Assembly (NCBI GenBank): GCA_905250125.1
Contig: CAJNOL010000009.1
Location: 163,909 to 227,908 of the forward strand
Length of the DNA stretch: 64,000 nt
Direction of reading: 5' to 3'
Source: Rotaria sordida
Lineage: Eukaryota > Rotifera > Eurotatoria > Philodinida > Philodinidae
The position numbers were made by a program, and so were the translations under genes. Below the pieces are notes generated by a model. That model was not told the origin of the DNA and ran no database searches. It was given only the letters and a program-made list of their open reading frames with translations. Below are positions 11,501 to 22,102 of this stretch, piece after piece; positions within the stretch are counted from its first letter, which is position 1; every line of letters starts with the position of its first letter.

Positions 11501-12701
11501 AAACAGATTTATTATGTTTTACTTCGTCCGATATCCTTGATTGTTCACAAAACAAAGACTATGAAAAACATAGATGCACTATATTTGTATGTTTAATAGA
11601 TGAAAAAATTTTAAACCGAAGTTATAGCATGAGTTACACATATAATGGTTTAAACATAAAAAAAGTTACAGCTTAAATCTCCGCACTATATTAGTACAGA
11701 TGTGAATAATGATCGAAGATTGCCATCATGACAAAGATAAATGTATTTAGCACTATAGTTGCATGTTGATTAGATTCAAATATGATTTTGTTTTACGTAA
11801 AATAAAAAGTTCAATGTTATCTAAAAATTTACCGTTTTTTCAATGTTTTTCTAATTATGAATTCAATATAAACGAAATGCAAAATTTGGTCCATTATAGC
11901 TCTTTATAAACAATGTCACACCAATATTTACTGATCTATGCGAAGTACAGGTGGATATTCTTTAACACTAACCATCTGAAAATAATTGTATCATGTAAAA
12001 TATAAGAGAAATCGAATCCTGATATTTCCTTTTTGCGTTCAAAACAAAACAGATTTATAAAGATCCGTTGTACAGCAATAAAGAGAAAATTTTTGATTCA
12101 CGAAGTATCTTGTGAATGATAGAATAAAATCAAAATTGAATTTCTATGATATGTGGAATCTGTCTGGTTTATATTTGAGCTTGGAAGGTTCATTTTAAAC
12201 ATATTTTTGTTCTAAATGTATATATATATATATATATGATATTCATTAGTTAAATAAATAATAATAAAATACACATGTGTTTCGTTCGTCGAAGTTTTTA
12301 GTGACAATGATGGTATTCAATTGTAGTCGATAGTTTCATAGAATTTAATATGAATACATGATGCATGTAAAAAACAAGTTCGATATCAACGATTAACAAT
12401 AAGAAAAAACAAAAGAATTATAATGTATCATATCTTGAATTTAAAACCAATATGATAGTGATATGATAAAGAATTAAGTGATGGCAATCGTCAGGAATTG
12501 TTTGAATGGTAAATACATGTTCAAAGATCTACGATGATTAGATTCACTATCAAATGTAACCTAGATCGATAAACTCATTTCGACATACGCTGTTTTCAAT
12601 ATTCATATTGAACTATTCATGAATAGATCTATCTTTTGAATATTATATTCATAGTTTGAAAAACGTTGATTTCATAATACAAAATTATCTATAGAATATT
12701 T
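8509..12701. other. 4.2-kb gene-poor intergenic DNA
   Basis: I see no defensible gene. The stretch holds GT/TG repeats (about 8627-8645), a GA repeat (about 9384-9398), AT repeats (about 11,166-11,180 and 12,219-12,237) and many small chance open frames without codon bias. An AATAAA near 8831 could serve the homeobox gene. Regulatory sequence for that gene could lie here, but nothing specific is visible. Confidence 0.5.
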
Positions 12702-13396
12702 GCAGTGGATATCAAAATTATTCAATAAGGTTTATTTTCAATTTTTTTTCCGTTGTCGTCAGCGCTAGAAAGAGTCTAAATAGTGATTCAAATAGAAATA
12801 ATTATTTCCTAAAGAAATATAATGAAATAAAAATTATTATCAGGTTTTCAAAAAATAGAGACTCCAGAAAACTAAATGGTTAGTTTTTCAACAACTAGAA
12901 CAGGTAAATATAATTTTGTTCAGACTACATAGAACGATAGTGCAAATAATTCACTACAAAATGAGATGTCTACAAATTCTCTATGACCGTTATTTAGCTG
13001 AGGTACAACAATCTTATGGAAGTCCCTAAAGTAGGTTGTTTTCCAATTTTCTATAGAAAAATCATTTGTTTTTGACTTTCACTCAAATTGCTTTATCTTA
13101 GCGAAACAGCATTGCAGAGAACTCGACGATGTTTCATTTTTTTAGAAGATGGTTTATTCTATCGTTCTATGTAGTCTCAGCAAAACTATATTTACGCTCT
13201 TTAGGTGCTACAAAACTAGTCTTTTGTTTTCCTTGAGTTCCTATTTTTGCAAATATGATGATAGTTTTTATTTCATTATATTCTTGTTGGAAACCATTTT
13301 CTCTTTTCAAATCACTATTTCGATTCTTTCTAACGTTTACGGCAACAGAAAAGATGTTGAACATAAACCTTGTTCAATAATTTCGATACTTACTGT
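12702..13396. mobile_element. Palindromic MITE, copy 1
   Basis: The left end starts GCAGTGGATATCAAAATTAT and the right end, reverse-complemented, reads ACAGTAAGTATCGAAATTAT. The two halves are inverted copies over most of the 0.7 kb (AATAAAAATTATTATCAG, CATAGAACGATAG and ACAAAATGAGATG occur in mirrored positions). No transposase. TA flanks suggest Tc1/mariner mobilisation. A second copy of the same family is at 38,663-39,328. Confidence 0.85.
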
Positions 13397-13511
13397 ATAT
13401 ATGAAACATATATTGTAAAACATAAATTCAGCTAATCAATTATTTATTTTTCTGCGTACAGAGAAAAACTTTTCTTAGATCAAGAAAAAAGGATTGTTAT
13501 TGTGCAAAATA

Positions 13512-14274
13512 TTATTTCATGGTAACTGATAAATTTCTTGTAGCTATAGCTGTTGTTGTATTCATTGAAATAATTCGAATTGTTCTAGTTAGAATATCAG
13601 TAGTTGTTGTTACTATAGTCTTTGTAATAGTAGTAGTGGTGATAGGCATTGTAATTGATAGTAAAGTATTATTACTAAAATTTGTATTAGTACTGTCAAT
13701 TGTATGTTTAATTGTGGAAAGTATTGTCGTATTCATAGAATTCGATGTTTCAAGTGCAAATGCTAGAAAGAAAAAGAAAAAGAAAAAGAAATTATAGAAA
13801 AATCTATTTAGTTTTTGATGAATACTCTGTTGAATTCAGATTACAAAAAAATTATCTTAAGGTAGTTGGAATATTTTCCATGTGGATAAATCGAAACTAC
13901 AAAGGTACTCATATTAGGGTAGAAAGTGATTAGAAAAAAAAAATCTAATGTTTTACCAGATGCTTCGTGAGATAGACGATGAATTTGATGGAACTCTGAA
14001 GTAAAATAATAGTATAAGTAAATTAGAAATTGGAAATTCTTACTAATCGAAATAAATATTATAGTTGTTATTAAACCTAATCCAGCAATAACAGCGATAA
14101 GTATTAAAATAATGGTTTTTCTTGAATAAATTGATTTTCTATTTATTCTATTTTCATATTCTTCATTGTTAGTATTCTAAATTCATTTTAAAAAAGAAAA
14201 TTATTTATCGAATTCTAAAGACTTACTTGATTTTCTTTTATTTTAATATTATTAAGTAAATTAATCTGATGCAT
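13512..14274 (-). CDS. Small single-pass (type II) membrane protein with Thr-rich ectodomain
   Basis: Three exons join in frame: 14,227-14,274, 14,044-14,176 and 13,512-13,762, giving 143 residues. The N-terminal ~40 residues are hydrophilic (MHQINLLNNIKIKENQ, then EEYENRINRKS). A strong hydrophobic helix follows (about 42-65, TIILILIAVIAGLGL), then a Thr/Ser/Asn-rich tail with several N-x-S/T sites and TTTTITKTIVTTTT. Basic residues before the helix and none after predict a type II orientation with an O- and N-glycosylated ectodomain. No domain is recognised. The 3' splice site before exon 3 has a long TTTCTTTTTC tract. It sits at the end of a cluster of four minus-strand membrane-protein genes. 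Confidence 0.7.
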
Positions 14275-14461
14275 AGGTTTTTTTAGTTATTATTCAATTT
14301 TACAAATGAAGATAAGAAGAACAGAAAAAGAAAAAAAAAATATAAACTGAAAGATATTTATTAATTCAAAACAGATCAAACATCATGAACAAATCAAAAG
14401 ATAACTATACAAGTAAAGAATTTCTAGATATAAGAATGATTAATAACATCTTGTATGAATT

Positions 14462-16018
14462 TTATTGAATTATTATTGGATGATTTTGATATTCAATTTT
14501 TGTTTCTATTTCATCTTGTTGATTTTGATTTGAAGGTATTATCATAGAATGATTTGTAGTAAGTATAGGTGATGATTGAAATGAAAACTTCAAATGACTA
14601 GATTTATATTTATAGTTTCTAAAAATATTATTTCAAAAAAAATATATATTGATTAGAAAATTATTGATTTTTACTGAATACATCGATGAAGAAGAATTGT
14701 TATTAAATATAAAAGTAAATGACTTATTGTTGTAATAATTGAAGTTATTAAATAATGAAACTATTGAAGAAAGAAATTAAATTTAAAATATATAAAAAAA
14801 TAAAAAAATAAAAACAAGATTTGAAATTATTAAACAAACTAGATGTTTGACAAAAACATGACAAAATAGTTGTGTAAAATTGTTATGAAGTTCGTAAAAA
14901 ATTTGACAATGACCAAATCGTCGTTCATATTTAGAATGATTCTTAAATAGACATACGTTTTAAAAGAAAATTCTAACTGTGACATTTATTGCAACATAAA
15001 TTGAAAATAAAATATCTGTCTATACAATAAAACTTTTAAATGAATATCGTTGGGACTTTTGAATATTGTTCACTATTGAGAGATATTCATCGACGGGAGA
15101 TGTCATATATTTTACTAAGAAATGAAAAATAGTTTTACAATATAAACCTCGTTACTGTTGTCGGTGTCAAAGTATAATGCAGCCCGATATTTTTGTGTAT
15201 ATCTCGAGAATGAAAGTAGCTTGAAACCTGCAGTTTTCATCATTCGAAAGAGAAATATGAGGAAAGTAGAACTTTGCTGAAGTATTCGGACTATATATTG
15301 GTCAAGCTAGTGAATTTTTGCTACAGATTTTGACCAGAAGTTTTCACAAAAACTTTTTGAACTAACAATGAGTACCAATTCAGGACATCGATAGCAAAGA
15401 TATTTCTCTGTCAATCTACACAAGGCCAATCCTTCTAGCTTGTTCTATTCAAGAATTATTAGTGTTTTGCTGGAATCTTTGAAATCGGCCAACTGACCGC
15501 TGGTCATTCTAAACTATATTGAGTTTGGTACATTCGTTTACACTAAGTCCAATGATGATATTTGATCTTAATTTTGAAAAGATCTGGTGTTGGAAAGACA
15601 AAACTGCGAAAATATTCTATCTAACATTAAAAGCTTTGTATAGATTGAATTATAAAAATCATGATTTAGCAGTTTACGATCATATTGAAACTAAATCAGT
15701 GTAAACGAATAAAAATAGGTATTATAACGTATGCACTAAAAGAAACTACTGATCAATTTTCTCTGTCCAAGCTTAATTTTCGCGCCTCTACAAAGTCGAT
15801 TCATAAATCCTAAACGAGAAGTCCTAGATAAATGTTGAATCTATATTCGGAAATAATACAAAATTTGGTCACATTACTTTTCGAGAACCCGTCAGTAAGT
15901 CTACTATTCATGAATGAAAATTTTTTAATTTCGTTTGAAATAAATTATAAAAATGAATCTTATATTCAAATTATCTTACTAGATGATATTGATTAAGATC
16001 AGTGTCTTCTATATTCAT
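14462..16018 (-). CDS. Small single-pass membrane protein, gene split by long intron (model tentative)
   Basis: Exon 2 (14,675-14,760) and exon 3 (14,462-14,618) join in frame into a hydrophobic helix (YLITSIITTISHLLLYLITI) followed by a polar tail ending PIIIQ stop. A 13-codon first exon (15,980-16,018, MNIEDTDLNQYHL, phase 0 donor GTAAGA) could start it, giving 93 residues. The resulting 1.2-kb intron is unusually long and contains AT-rich insert-like sequence, including a short inverted pair TTCGTTTACAC (15,534) and GTGTAAACGAA (15,701). A 3' splice site lies just upstream of the ATG at 16,037-16,038. The link between exon 1 and exons 2-3 rests only on phase and strand. Confidence 0.5.
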
Positions 16019-16240
16019 TTTATCTATATTAATATTCTAAACATAAGCAAAATTAACTTGTTAATATTCTGTTTATAAATAGTTCAATCAAAACATTACA
16101 TCTATTCTATCCATTTTATTCTCTAATAATGCCAAACGAATAAAATCAATAATTGACAATAACGGCAGATTTTGTTTACATTTTCTATAAACAAATATCT
16201 TCATAAACTGTTCTTTTTTTTTTTCTTTTAAATCTAAATT

Positions 16241-16743
16241 CTACTCAATTAATTGATCAATATCAATAGGTTCATTATTCATTGCTATGAGAAAAGTCGA
16301 ATTAAACCATTTACTAGCAAATAACAGCTAAATAGAGAAATAAAATGTTTTGCTAATTCAATAAAAATTTTTCCTTTACTGAATTATAAACTTGTTTTTG
16401 TTTCAAATCATTACAAGCTGAACAAGCACCAGCTACATGTGGAAGAAGAATAACAAATTTAGTGAACCTACATTAAATTTTAAAAAAAAATGAAAACCAA
16501 TGAATCCATAAATGTATATTTATTAATCACCAGAGAACAAAACCAATCCAATAGATAATTGATAATCTACAATACAACAAGATAGATGATTAGATTTGTT
16601 CATAATAAATTTACATAAAACTCATTTTCGTATATTGACATGATTTAAAATAAGAACAACGAAGTTTTTTTAATAGTAGATAAACAACAAATCCATATAG
16701 AATAAGAAATATAGCAGTAAAAATGATTGTTATTAGACGAGTA
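16241..16743 (-). CDS. Multi-pass membrane protein, 3' exons only
   Basis: Four exons splice in frame: 16,615-16,743, 16,531-16,566, 16,380-16,467 and 16,241-16,327, ending in a stop. They encode a hydrophobic helix (ITIIFTAIFLILYGFVVYLL), a short basic Cys-containing loop (KKLRCSYFKSCQYTK), a second hydrophobic stretch (LSIIYWIGFVLW then FVILLP), a CSAC motif and a hydrophilic tail. Exon 1 begins at a 3' splice site at phase 2-1, so at least one upstream exon is missing. The 16,750-17,300 stretch shows no suitable exon. Either the N-terminus was lost to an insertion or the first exon is elsewhere. Family unknown. Confidence 0.55.
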
Positions 16744-17308
16744 CTAGAAAAATAAATAATAGAACATTTATTGTCTTGTCAAAGGACTACCGGGATTTAT
16801 CTTTCTTCGGACTTATTTAAACCAGCAAATTTATCTATTGATAGAAAATAATACATTTTTAACTGTACCAAAAGCGAGTCATCGTTCGGAATAGTGAGTC
16901 CTCACTTAAAGCCGGCACGTCGGTCAACATGTTGTTCTTGCCTTCATTTTCAAATAGGTACTTGTTCTCGATCTAATCCCTCCCGTCTGATGATAAAATA
17001 TATAGAGAAATTTTATAAAAAAGTCCCGAAAAAATAGATCCCAGAAGTTCTTGCTCTTTTCGGAAATAATCTTACATGAACCAAAAATGAAATAAATTTT
17101 TTAAATTTTTTAAATGTATTGATAGATCATGAAAAATCTATAAATAAAAAATGAATAGATTTACTAAATAATATTTTGGTTAAATATATATATATATATT
17201 ACATTTGTTAAAAATGATACACCATTTAATGCGAATTTTAAATCGAAATTGGTCTATAAAAAATTGACACCTTATCAACAAAAAAGAAAACAAAAAGAAT
17301 TTTCTATT

Positions 17309-18382
17309 TTATTTTACATGAAGAGTTTCATTGGTTATTAATGTAGATTCAAATTTATCATCATTTATTTCAATTGAATTAAAAAAACAATTTGTTATCT
17401 AAATATTCAAAATTTCATAAAACATAAAAGAGAAAATTACTTTCAAGTAATTACAAATGCTGTATGTTCTATAAATGAAATTAATTCTAATGAAGATTTT
17501 TCAATATAATCATGAATTTTTCTTTCAATAGTAATTCCTTCAATAATAATGATAATCATCCATAAAAGAAAACCACTATGAAATATATATATTTTGTTCT
17601 ATTCAATAATTAAATGATTTAATTTTACCTTGTTAATAAAAGACAAATAAGAAATACTGAATAGATACATTGAAATAAAATATGACAAGCTTTTCGTTTT
17701 TTTGAATAATAATCATTGTTAAGAACTGATTGTAAAGTATTTATTACATGTGAATAAATACGAGATTTTTCTTGTTTAAATTCATTATTCCATGACGATT
17801 GATAATAATTATTCTGTATGGATGATTGTTTTTGTATGATCTGTTGTTTGTTTTTGTATTTACAAAATGTTTTTATACTTGATATAATGAAGAAAATTAG
17901 TAGAAAAAATAAAATAAAAATAATAAGAAACATCCATGAATTGTTTGATATCTATTGATATATATAAGAATATGAAAAATAAGATAGAATTGAAATTAGA
18001 TAATATTACTAATTGAAAAGTAAATTGAACCAAAAATGATTCCTTGTTATCTTCATCAAGTTGTTGACCGATAAGATCTATGAATGACAAGAAATGTTAT
18101 AGTAAATTATTTTCAAAATATTTTTTTTTTATTCTAAGTTTTACTCCAAGGAAACCGTATATTCATTTGAGTAAATTTTTGATCAAACCAATTAATAAAT
18201 GATTTCTTTTCTGTCAAAATATAATCATTAGATTTTGATATAAATTTAGCTTTATATGCTATTTGAATACGTTGACATGATATTGACATTGCTTGTTGAA
18301 TCATAGTGAAAAATATTATTAAGAAAAGCATTTTGCAATGACTACTGAATCGATCAGCTGATCTTTCTTTCATTAACGACAT
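17309..18382 (-). CDS. Predicted multi-pass membrane protein (279 aa), unknown family
   Basis: Five exons (18,145-18,382, 18,010-18,077, 17,629-17,951, 17,455-17,575, 17,309-17,398) give one continuous 279-residue frame with introns of 53-67 nt. Start is the ATG at 18,382 (MSLMKERSADRF). Hydrophobic segments lie at about residues 17-34, 104-127 (MFLIIFILFFLLIFFI) and 190-220 (the last split over exons 3 and 4). Between the first two is a loop of about 65 residues with one Cys and two Trp. Between the second and third lies a charged loop rich in Lys/Gln. A polar tail ends TLHVK. Topology would be three or four spans. I do not recognise the family. Similar gene structure and hydrophobicity to the two partial genes just downstream suggest an expanded local family, although sequence identity is not obvious. 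Confidence 0.7.
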
Positions 18383-19127
18383 TTGAATTGAAATCGATCC
18401 TTAATGATATTCATTAGTCAATAATTAGCTTAATTTCCATAGAATATATTCTTCAATATAACAGAACGGATAAAGAATTGTTTTGTAATAAATATGCAAA
18501 GTTTAATTCATTTCTACCAGTTTTCTTCATATTATTCTCTTTTTTTATCAACCTTTTTTCCTTGAAAATATCCAATTGTTTCAAAAAATAATTCATTTAT
18601 TTGGAATTTGGTCCATGTAAATTTATCAATAAAGTGTATTATAAAACAATTTAATTTGTATTATTGTATGATATATGTGTATCGATAAAAACGAATCGGA
18701 TGTATCATTACATATGGGCGCGACAAGCCGACCTGATGCTCCAAGATATATTTGCTGATATAGGTTCATCTTTTTATCGGAACAATATGATTTTTTTTAC
18801 CAGTTATACCTTGCATATAGTACTACTGATCTGACACTATTTGAAGTTTATATTACTTAAAACGAGAGCTGGTAAGTACGTCCTTAAAATTATTATGCTA
18901 CACGTGCTTCATATCGTATTTATTGCCATCTCGTTCTCGGTATATATCTCGTCCTTGACAAAATTTTATCCATTCTCTCGTGTCTTTGCGTTCTAGTCAC
19001 ACCACATTTCCCCTAACTTTAATTTTTTTCTTGCTCTGTATCTCATTTTATCGATCACACTTTCACACAATAGCAAACGCTTACTAACTTCATACCATGT
19101 TCTTCCCACAACTTGAATGAAGCTGTT
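18383..19127. other. Intergenic, no gene seen
   Basis: No coding-like frame. A locally less AT-rich patch at about 18,715-18,760 (GGGCGCGACAAGCCGACC) stands out but matches nothing I can name. Confidence 0.4.
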
Positions 19128-19869
19128 CTCGATGTCGATCTACCACATTTGATCGTCGAAAATATTGTATCGATTGTTATTCTATGTTAAGTTGGACATG
19201 TATTGGTTCGGGAAAATCTGGTTTGTACACAAATTATTATCGTCATCGTGACAGTTGTAATTATTGTGCACCAGCACTTGAAGAAGAGAAACAACAGATA
19301 ATGAAGGAAAAGAAACAACATTTTCGAGCTTTGAATGGTAGTAAGTAACATTACTTCTCTCAGTTTACACATACACTTCTGATTTTCTTGTTTCTAGAAC
19401 AACCCCCGTGGTCAGAATGGGGACGTAGTGATGAATCTTGCGTACGACATACGGGGCTTGACGTCGAACAAGTACAACAACTATATTCTATGCGTAGCAT
19501 CTCAAAAGAGATACTTTTTAATTAAATATATAGCTATTTAAAAAAGCTACAGCTATTTAAAAAAATCATAGATATTCTCAAAAGAGATACTTTTTAATTA
19601 AACATACAGCTATTTAAAAGGGGTACAACTATTTAAAAAAGTCATAGCTATTTAAAGTGTTTCGACTATTTAAACCACTACAGCTACCTAAAGTTTCCTA
19701 TAGCTATTTAAAATTTCACACTGTTATTGAAATTACTATAGCTATTTTTTTTTACTATGAATTTAAAAAAAAAAGTCGCCTGAGTAAAATACATTCACTC
19801 TGACACAGACCACGATTATGGTACATACAACAGTTTGATTCTTTGTAAAACTCTTTTCGCTCTAGTTTC

Positions 19870-20870
19870 ATGATCGAAATATTCCACTTTTTTTTTACAA
19901 TCCTGCTCAATTATATAATTAAAAGATATATACGCTACATAATTTAAATGTATTTCCAAATCATAGTAAAATTATATAGTTTTTTCATTTTCATCGAACT
20001 CTGCTAATGATCTGATAAAGGAACATACAAGTAACAATTATATAGTTTTTTCATTTTCATCGAACTCTGCTAATGATCTAATAAAGGAACATACAAGTAA
20101 CTATATAGTTTAAAGAGATTTAAAAATGCTAGTAAAACCGTATAATGTTTTTTCATTAAACACTGCTCAATGACATGGTAAAAAAATATAAGCTAATAGA
20201 TGATTTGAATACATTTAAAAAAGATAGCAAAGTCATATTATTTTTTTTCTATCAAACTCTGCTCAATCATCTAATAAACTAAATATACAAGCAACTATAT
20301 AATTCAAATATATTTAAAAAGCGATATTAAAGGCATATATTTTTCCATTTTTTTCATCACATTCTGCTCAATGATATGATAAAAAAAATAGGAGCTAATA
20401 AATGACTTACGTACATGTGAAAAAAAATAATAAAATCATATAATTTTCTTTTTTGATCAAACGCTGCGCAATGATATGATACAAAAATACAAGCTAATAG
20501 AGGATTAGATGAATTTAAAAAAGATAGTAAAGTCATTTAATTTTTTTTTTCATCAAACTCTGGTCAATTATCTAATAAACAAAATATACAAGTAACTATT
20601 TAATTCAAATATATTTAAAAAATGATAGGGAAATTATATATTTTTTCATTTTTTTTTCATCACATCCTGCTCAATGATATGATAAAGAAATACAAATAAC
20701 TATATATTTAAAAATTATTTAGAGATGATAGCAAACTATATCGTTAAAATATATTTAAAAATGCTTGTAAAATCGTGTAACGTGTTTTCATTAAACGCTG
20801 CTCAATAACATGATAAAAAAATATAAGCTAATAGATGATTTAAATACATTTAAAAAAGATAGAGTCATAT
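19870..20870. repeat. ~100-bp degenerate tandem repeat array inside the foldback element
   Basis: The core (T)CTGCTCAATGATATGATAAA or close variants recurs at about 19,892, 20,000, 20,063, 20,160, 20,262, 20,366, 20,465, 20,560, 20,667 and 20,800, each followed by TATACAAG/TATAAGCTAATAGA and an ATTTAAAAA tract. Two units near 19,975-20,100 are almost identical over 60 bp. Confidence 0.75.
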
Positions 20871-20871
20871 A

Positions 20872-21270
20872 AGATTAAATAGCTGCACAAGAATTAAATA
20901 GTTATATCAATAGAATAAATAGCTGAAGAAAAGTTTAAATAGCCATGGAAAAATTAAATAGCTACAGATAAAAGTAATAGAATTGATTCTAAGATTAAAA
21001 AGCTATAGAAGAATTAAATAGTTATATCAAAAGAATAAGTAGCTGAAGAAAAGTTTAAATAGTCATGGAAAAATTAAATAGCTACAGATGAAAGTAATAG
21101 ATTGATTCTAAGATTAAATAGCTATAGGAGAATTAAATAGTTATATCAAAAGAATAAATAGCTAAAGAAAAGTTTAAATAGTCATAGAAGAATTAAGTAG
21201 CTATTGACTACCGTAAAACACTTGTTCAATATTTAAATAGCTATAGAATGATTAAATAGCTATATGAAAG
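20872..21270. repeat. ~120-bp tandem repeats in right arm of the foldback element
   Basis: Three successive units begin near 20,872, 20,993 and 21,112, each containing TTAAATAGCT(G/A), AATTAAATAGTTATATCA, AAAGTTTAAATAG and a TTGATTCTAAGATTAAA boundary. Units differ by point changes only. Confidence 0.75.
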
Positions 21271-22102
21271 GATAAAATTTCTGCACAGAAAATATAATAG
21301 AAAAATTTAGGAGAAAAAGTATCTCTTTTGAGAATGAGCCTATTCTATGTGTGAACAATCACTTATAAACTACTGCTCTCATAGGAACGAACAACAAACA
21401 AACAGTACCATGACACCATATTTATCTCCTATGAATTTGCTGATAGTTACATTATGGTACTTAAAACATTACCATTGTGAACATTATATTGCGACAAAAG
21501 TGAATTTGACACAACAAGCAGTGAATTATTTCTTATCATCGACTCTGGATATTTTACACTCCTGTATATATCCAGAATTAATTTCACTACCTGTTGATCT
21601 ATCGAACAGAAGAACACCACATGGACCTGAACGACAACATAAATTAATCATTGATTCGACTTTTATTGCAACACTTGAACATTGTGATTCAAGAGAACGT
21701 AAAACATATTATCATGCAAAAAGTTCAACAAATTATGCATTAAAAGTACAAATAACTTGCGATTTTCATCATCGAATAGTTCATGTATCCGAATGTTATC
21801 ACGGAAGTATACATGACATTACAATTCTAAGGGATTCAGATCCGTTAGAACATGTAAATGACTCTGTACAAATCATTGCAGACAAACGATACATTGGTGA
21901 AGAAGATGTAGTTACTCCAAGAAAAAAATCTCATGGACGTGAATTAACAGATGAAGATAAAGAGTTTGATCGTGACATTAATAGTGCACGAGCAGCTATT
22001 GAAAATATTAATCAACGTCTTAAAACTTACGCTATTCTTGGTGGTGTTTATAGAGGAGCTATTGATAACTTCCATAAAGCAACAAAAATTGTACAAGTAT
22101 AG

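Larger units (their letters stand above)
19493..21340. mobile_element. Mutator-like (9-bp TSD) non-autonomous foldback element
   Basis: Flanked by the exact 9-bp duplication TATTCTATG (19,484-19,492 and 21,341-21,349). The ends are inverted: left CGTAGCATCTCAAAAGAG, right (reverse-complemented) GGCTCATTCTCAAAAGAG, both continuing ATACTTTTT. Subterminal arms carry many copies of TAGCTATTTAA (left) or its complement TTAAATAGCTA (right). The centre (about 19,870-20,870) holds around ten degenerate ~100-bp tandem units with a TGCTCAATGATATGATAAA core. No coding capacity. The 9-bp duplication points to a MULE-type transposase acting in trans. Confidence 0.85.
19128..22102 (+). pseudogene. DDE transposase gene (IS5/Harbinger-like fold), interrupted by a 1.85-kb insertion
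   Basis: Transposase of a cut-and-paste element. Exon 1 (about 19,128-19,340; first in-frame ATG at 19,184) carries a Cys-rich N-terminus (CSRC, YCIDC, DSCNYC), perhaps a zinc-binding DNA-recognition module. Exon 2 starts at 19,398 and is interrupted at 19,492. The frame resumes exactly at 21,350 after the inserted element and its 9-bp duplication. The catalytic region follows: first Asp in LIIDSTF, then a TYYHAKSSTNYALK stretch, a Y-H-G-S-x-H-D-x-T-I-L-R motif, second Asp in ADKRYIG, and the Glu in ARAAIENINQRLK. This is the DDE_Tnp_4/IS5-like layout. The frame closes with TAG at 22,100, about where related proteins have another 20-40 residues. The insertion makes it non-functional unless it is spliced out. 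Confidence 0.8.

Noticed and set aside
13519-13797. Val/Ile-rich plus-strand frame
   Set aside because: Antisense shadow of the Thr-rich exon of the minus-strand membrane protein.
20872-21270. CRISPR-like regular repeats
   Set aside because: The tandem units are contiguous with no unique spacers and lie inside a eukaryotic foldback element.
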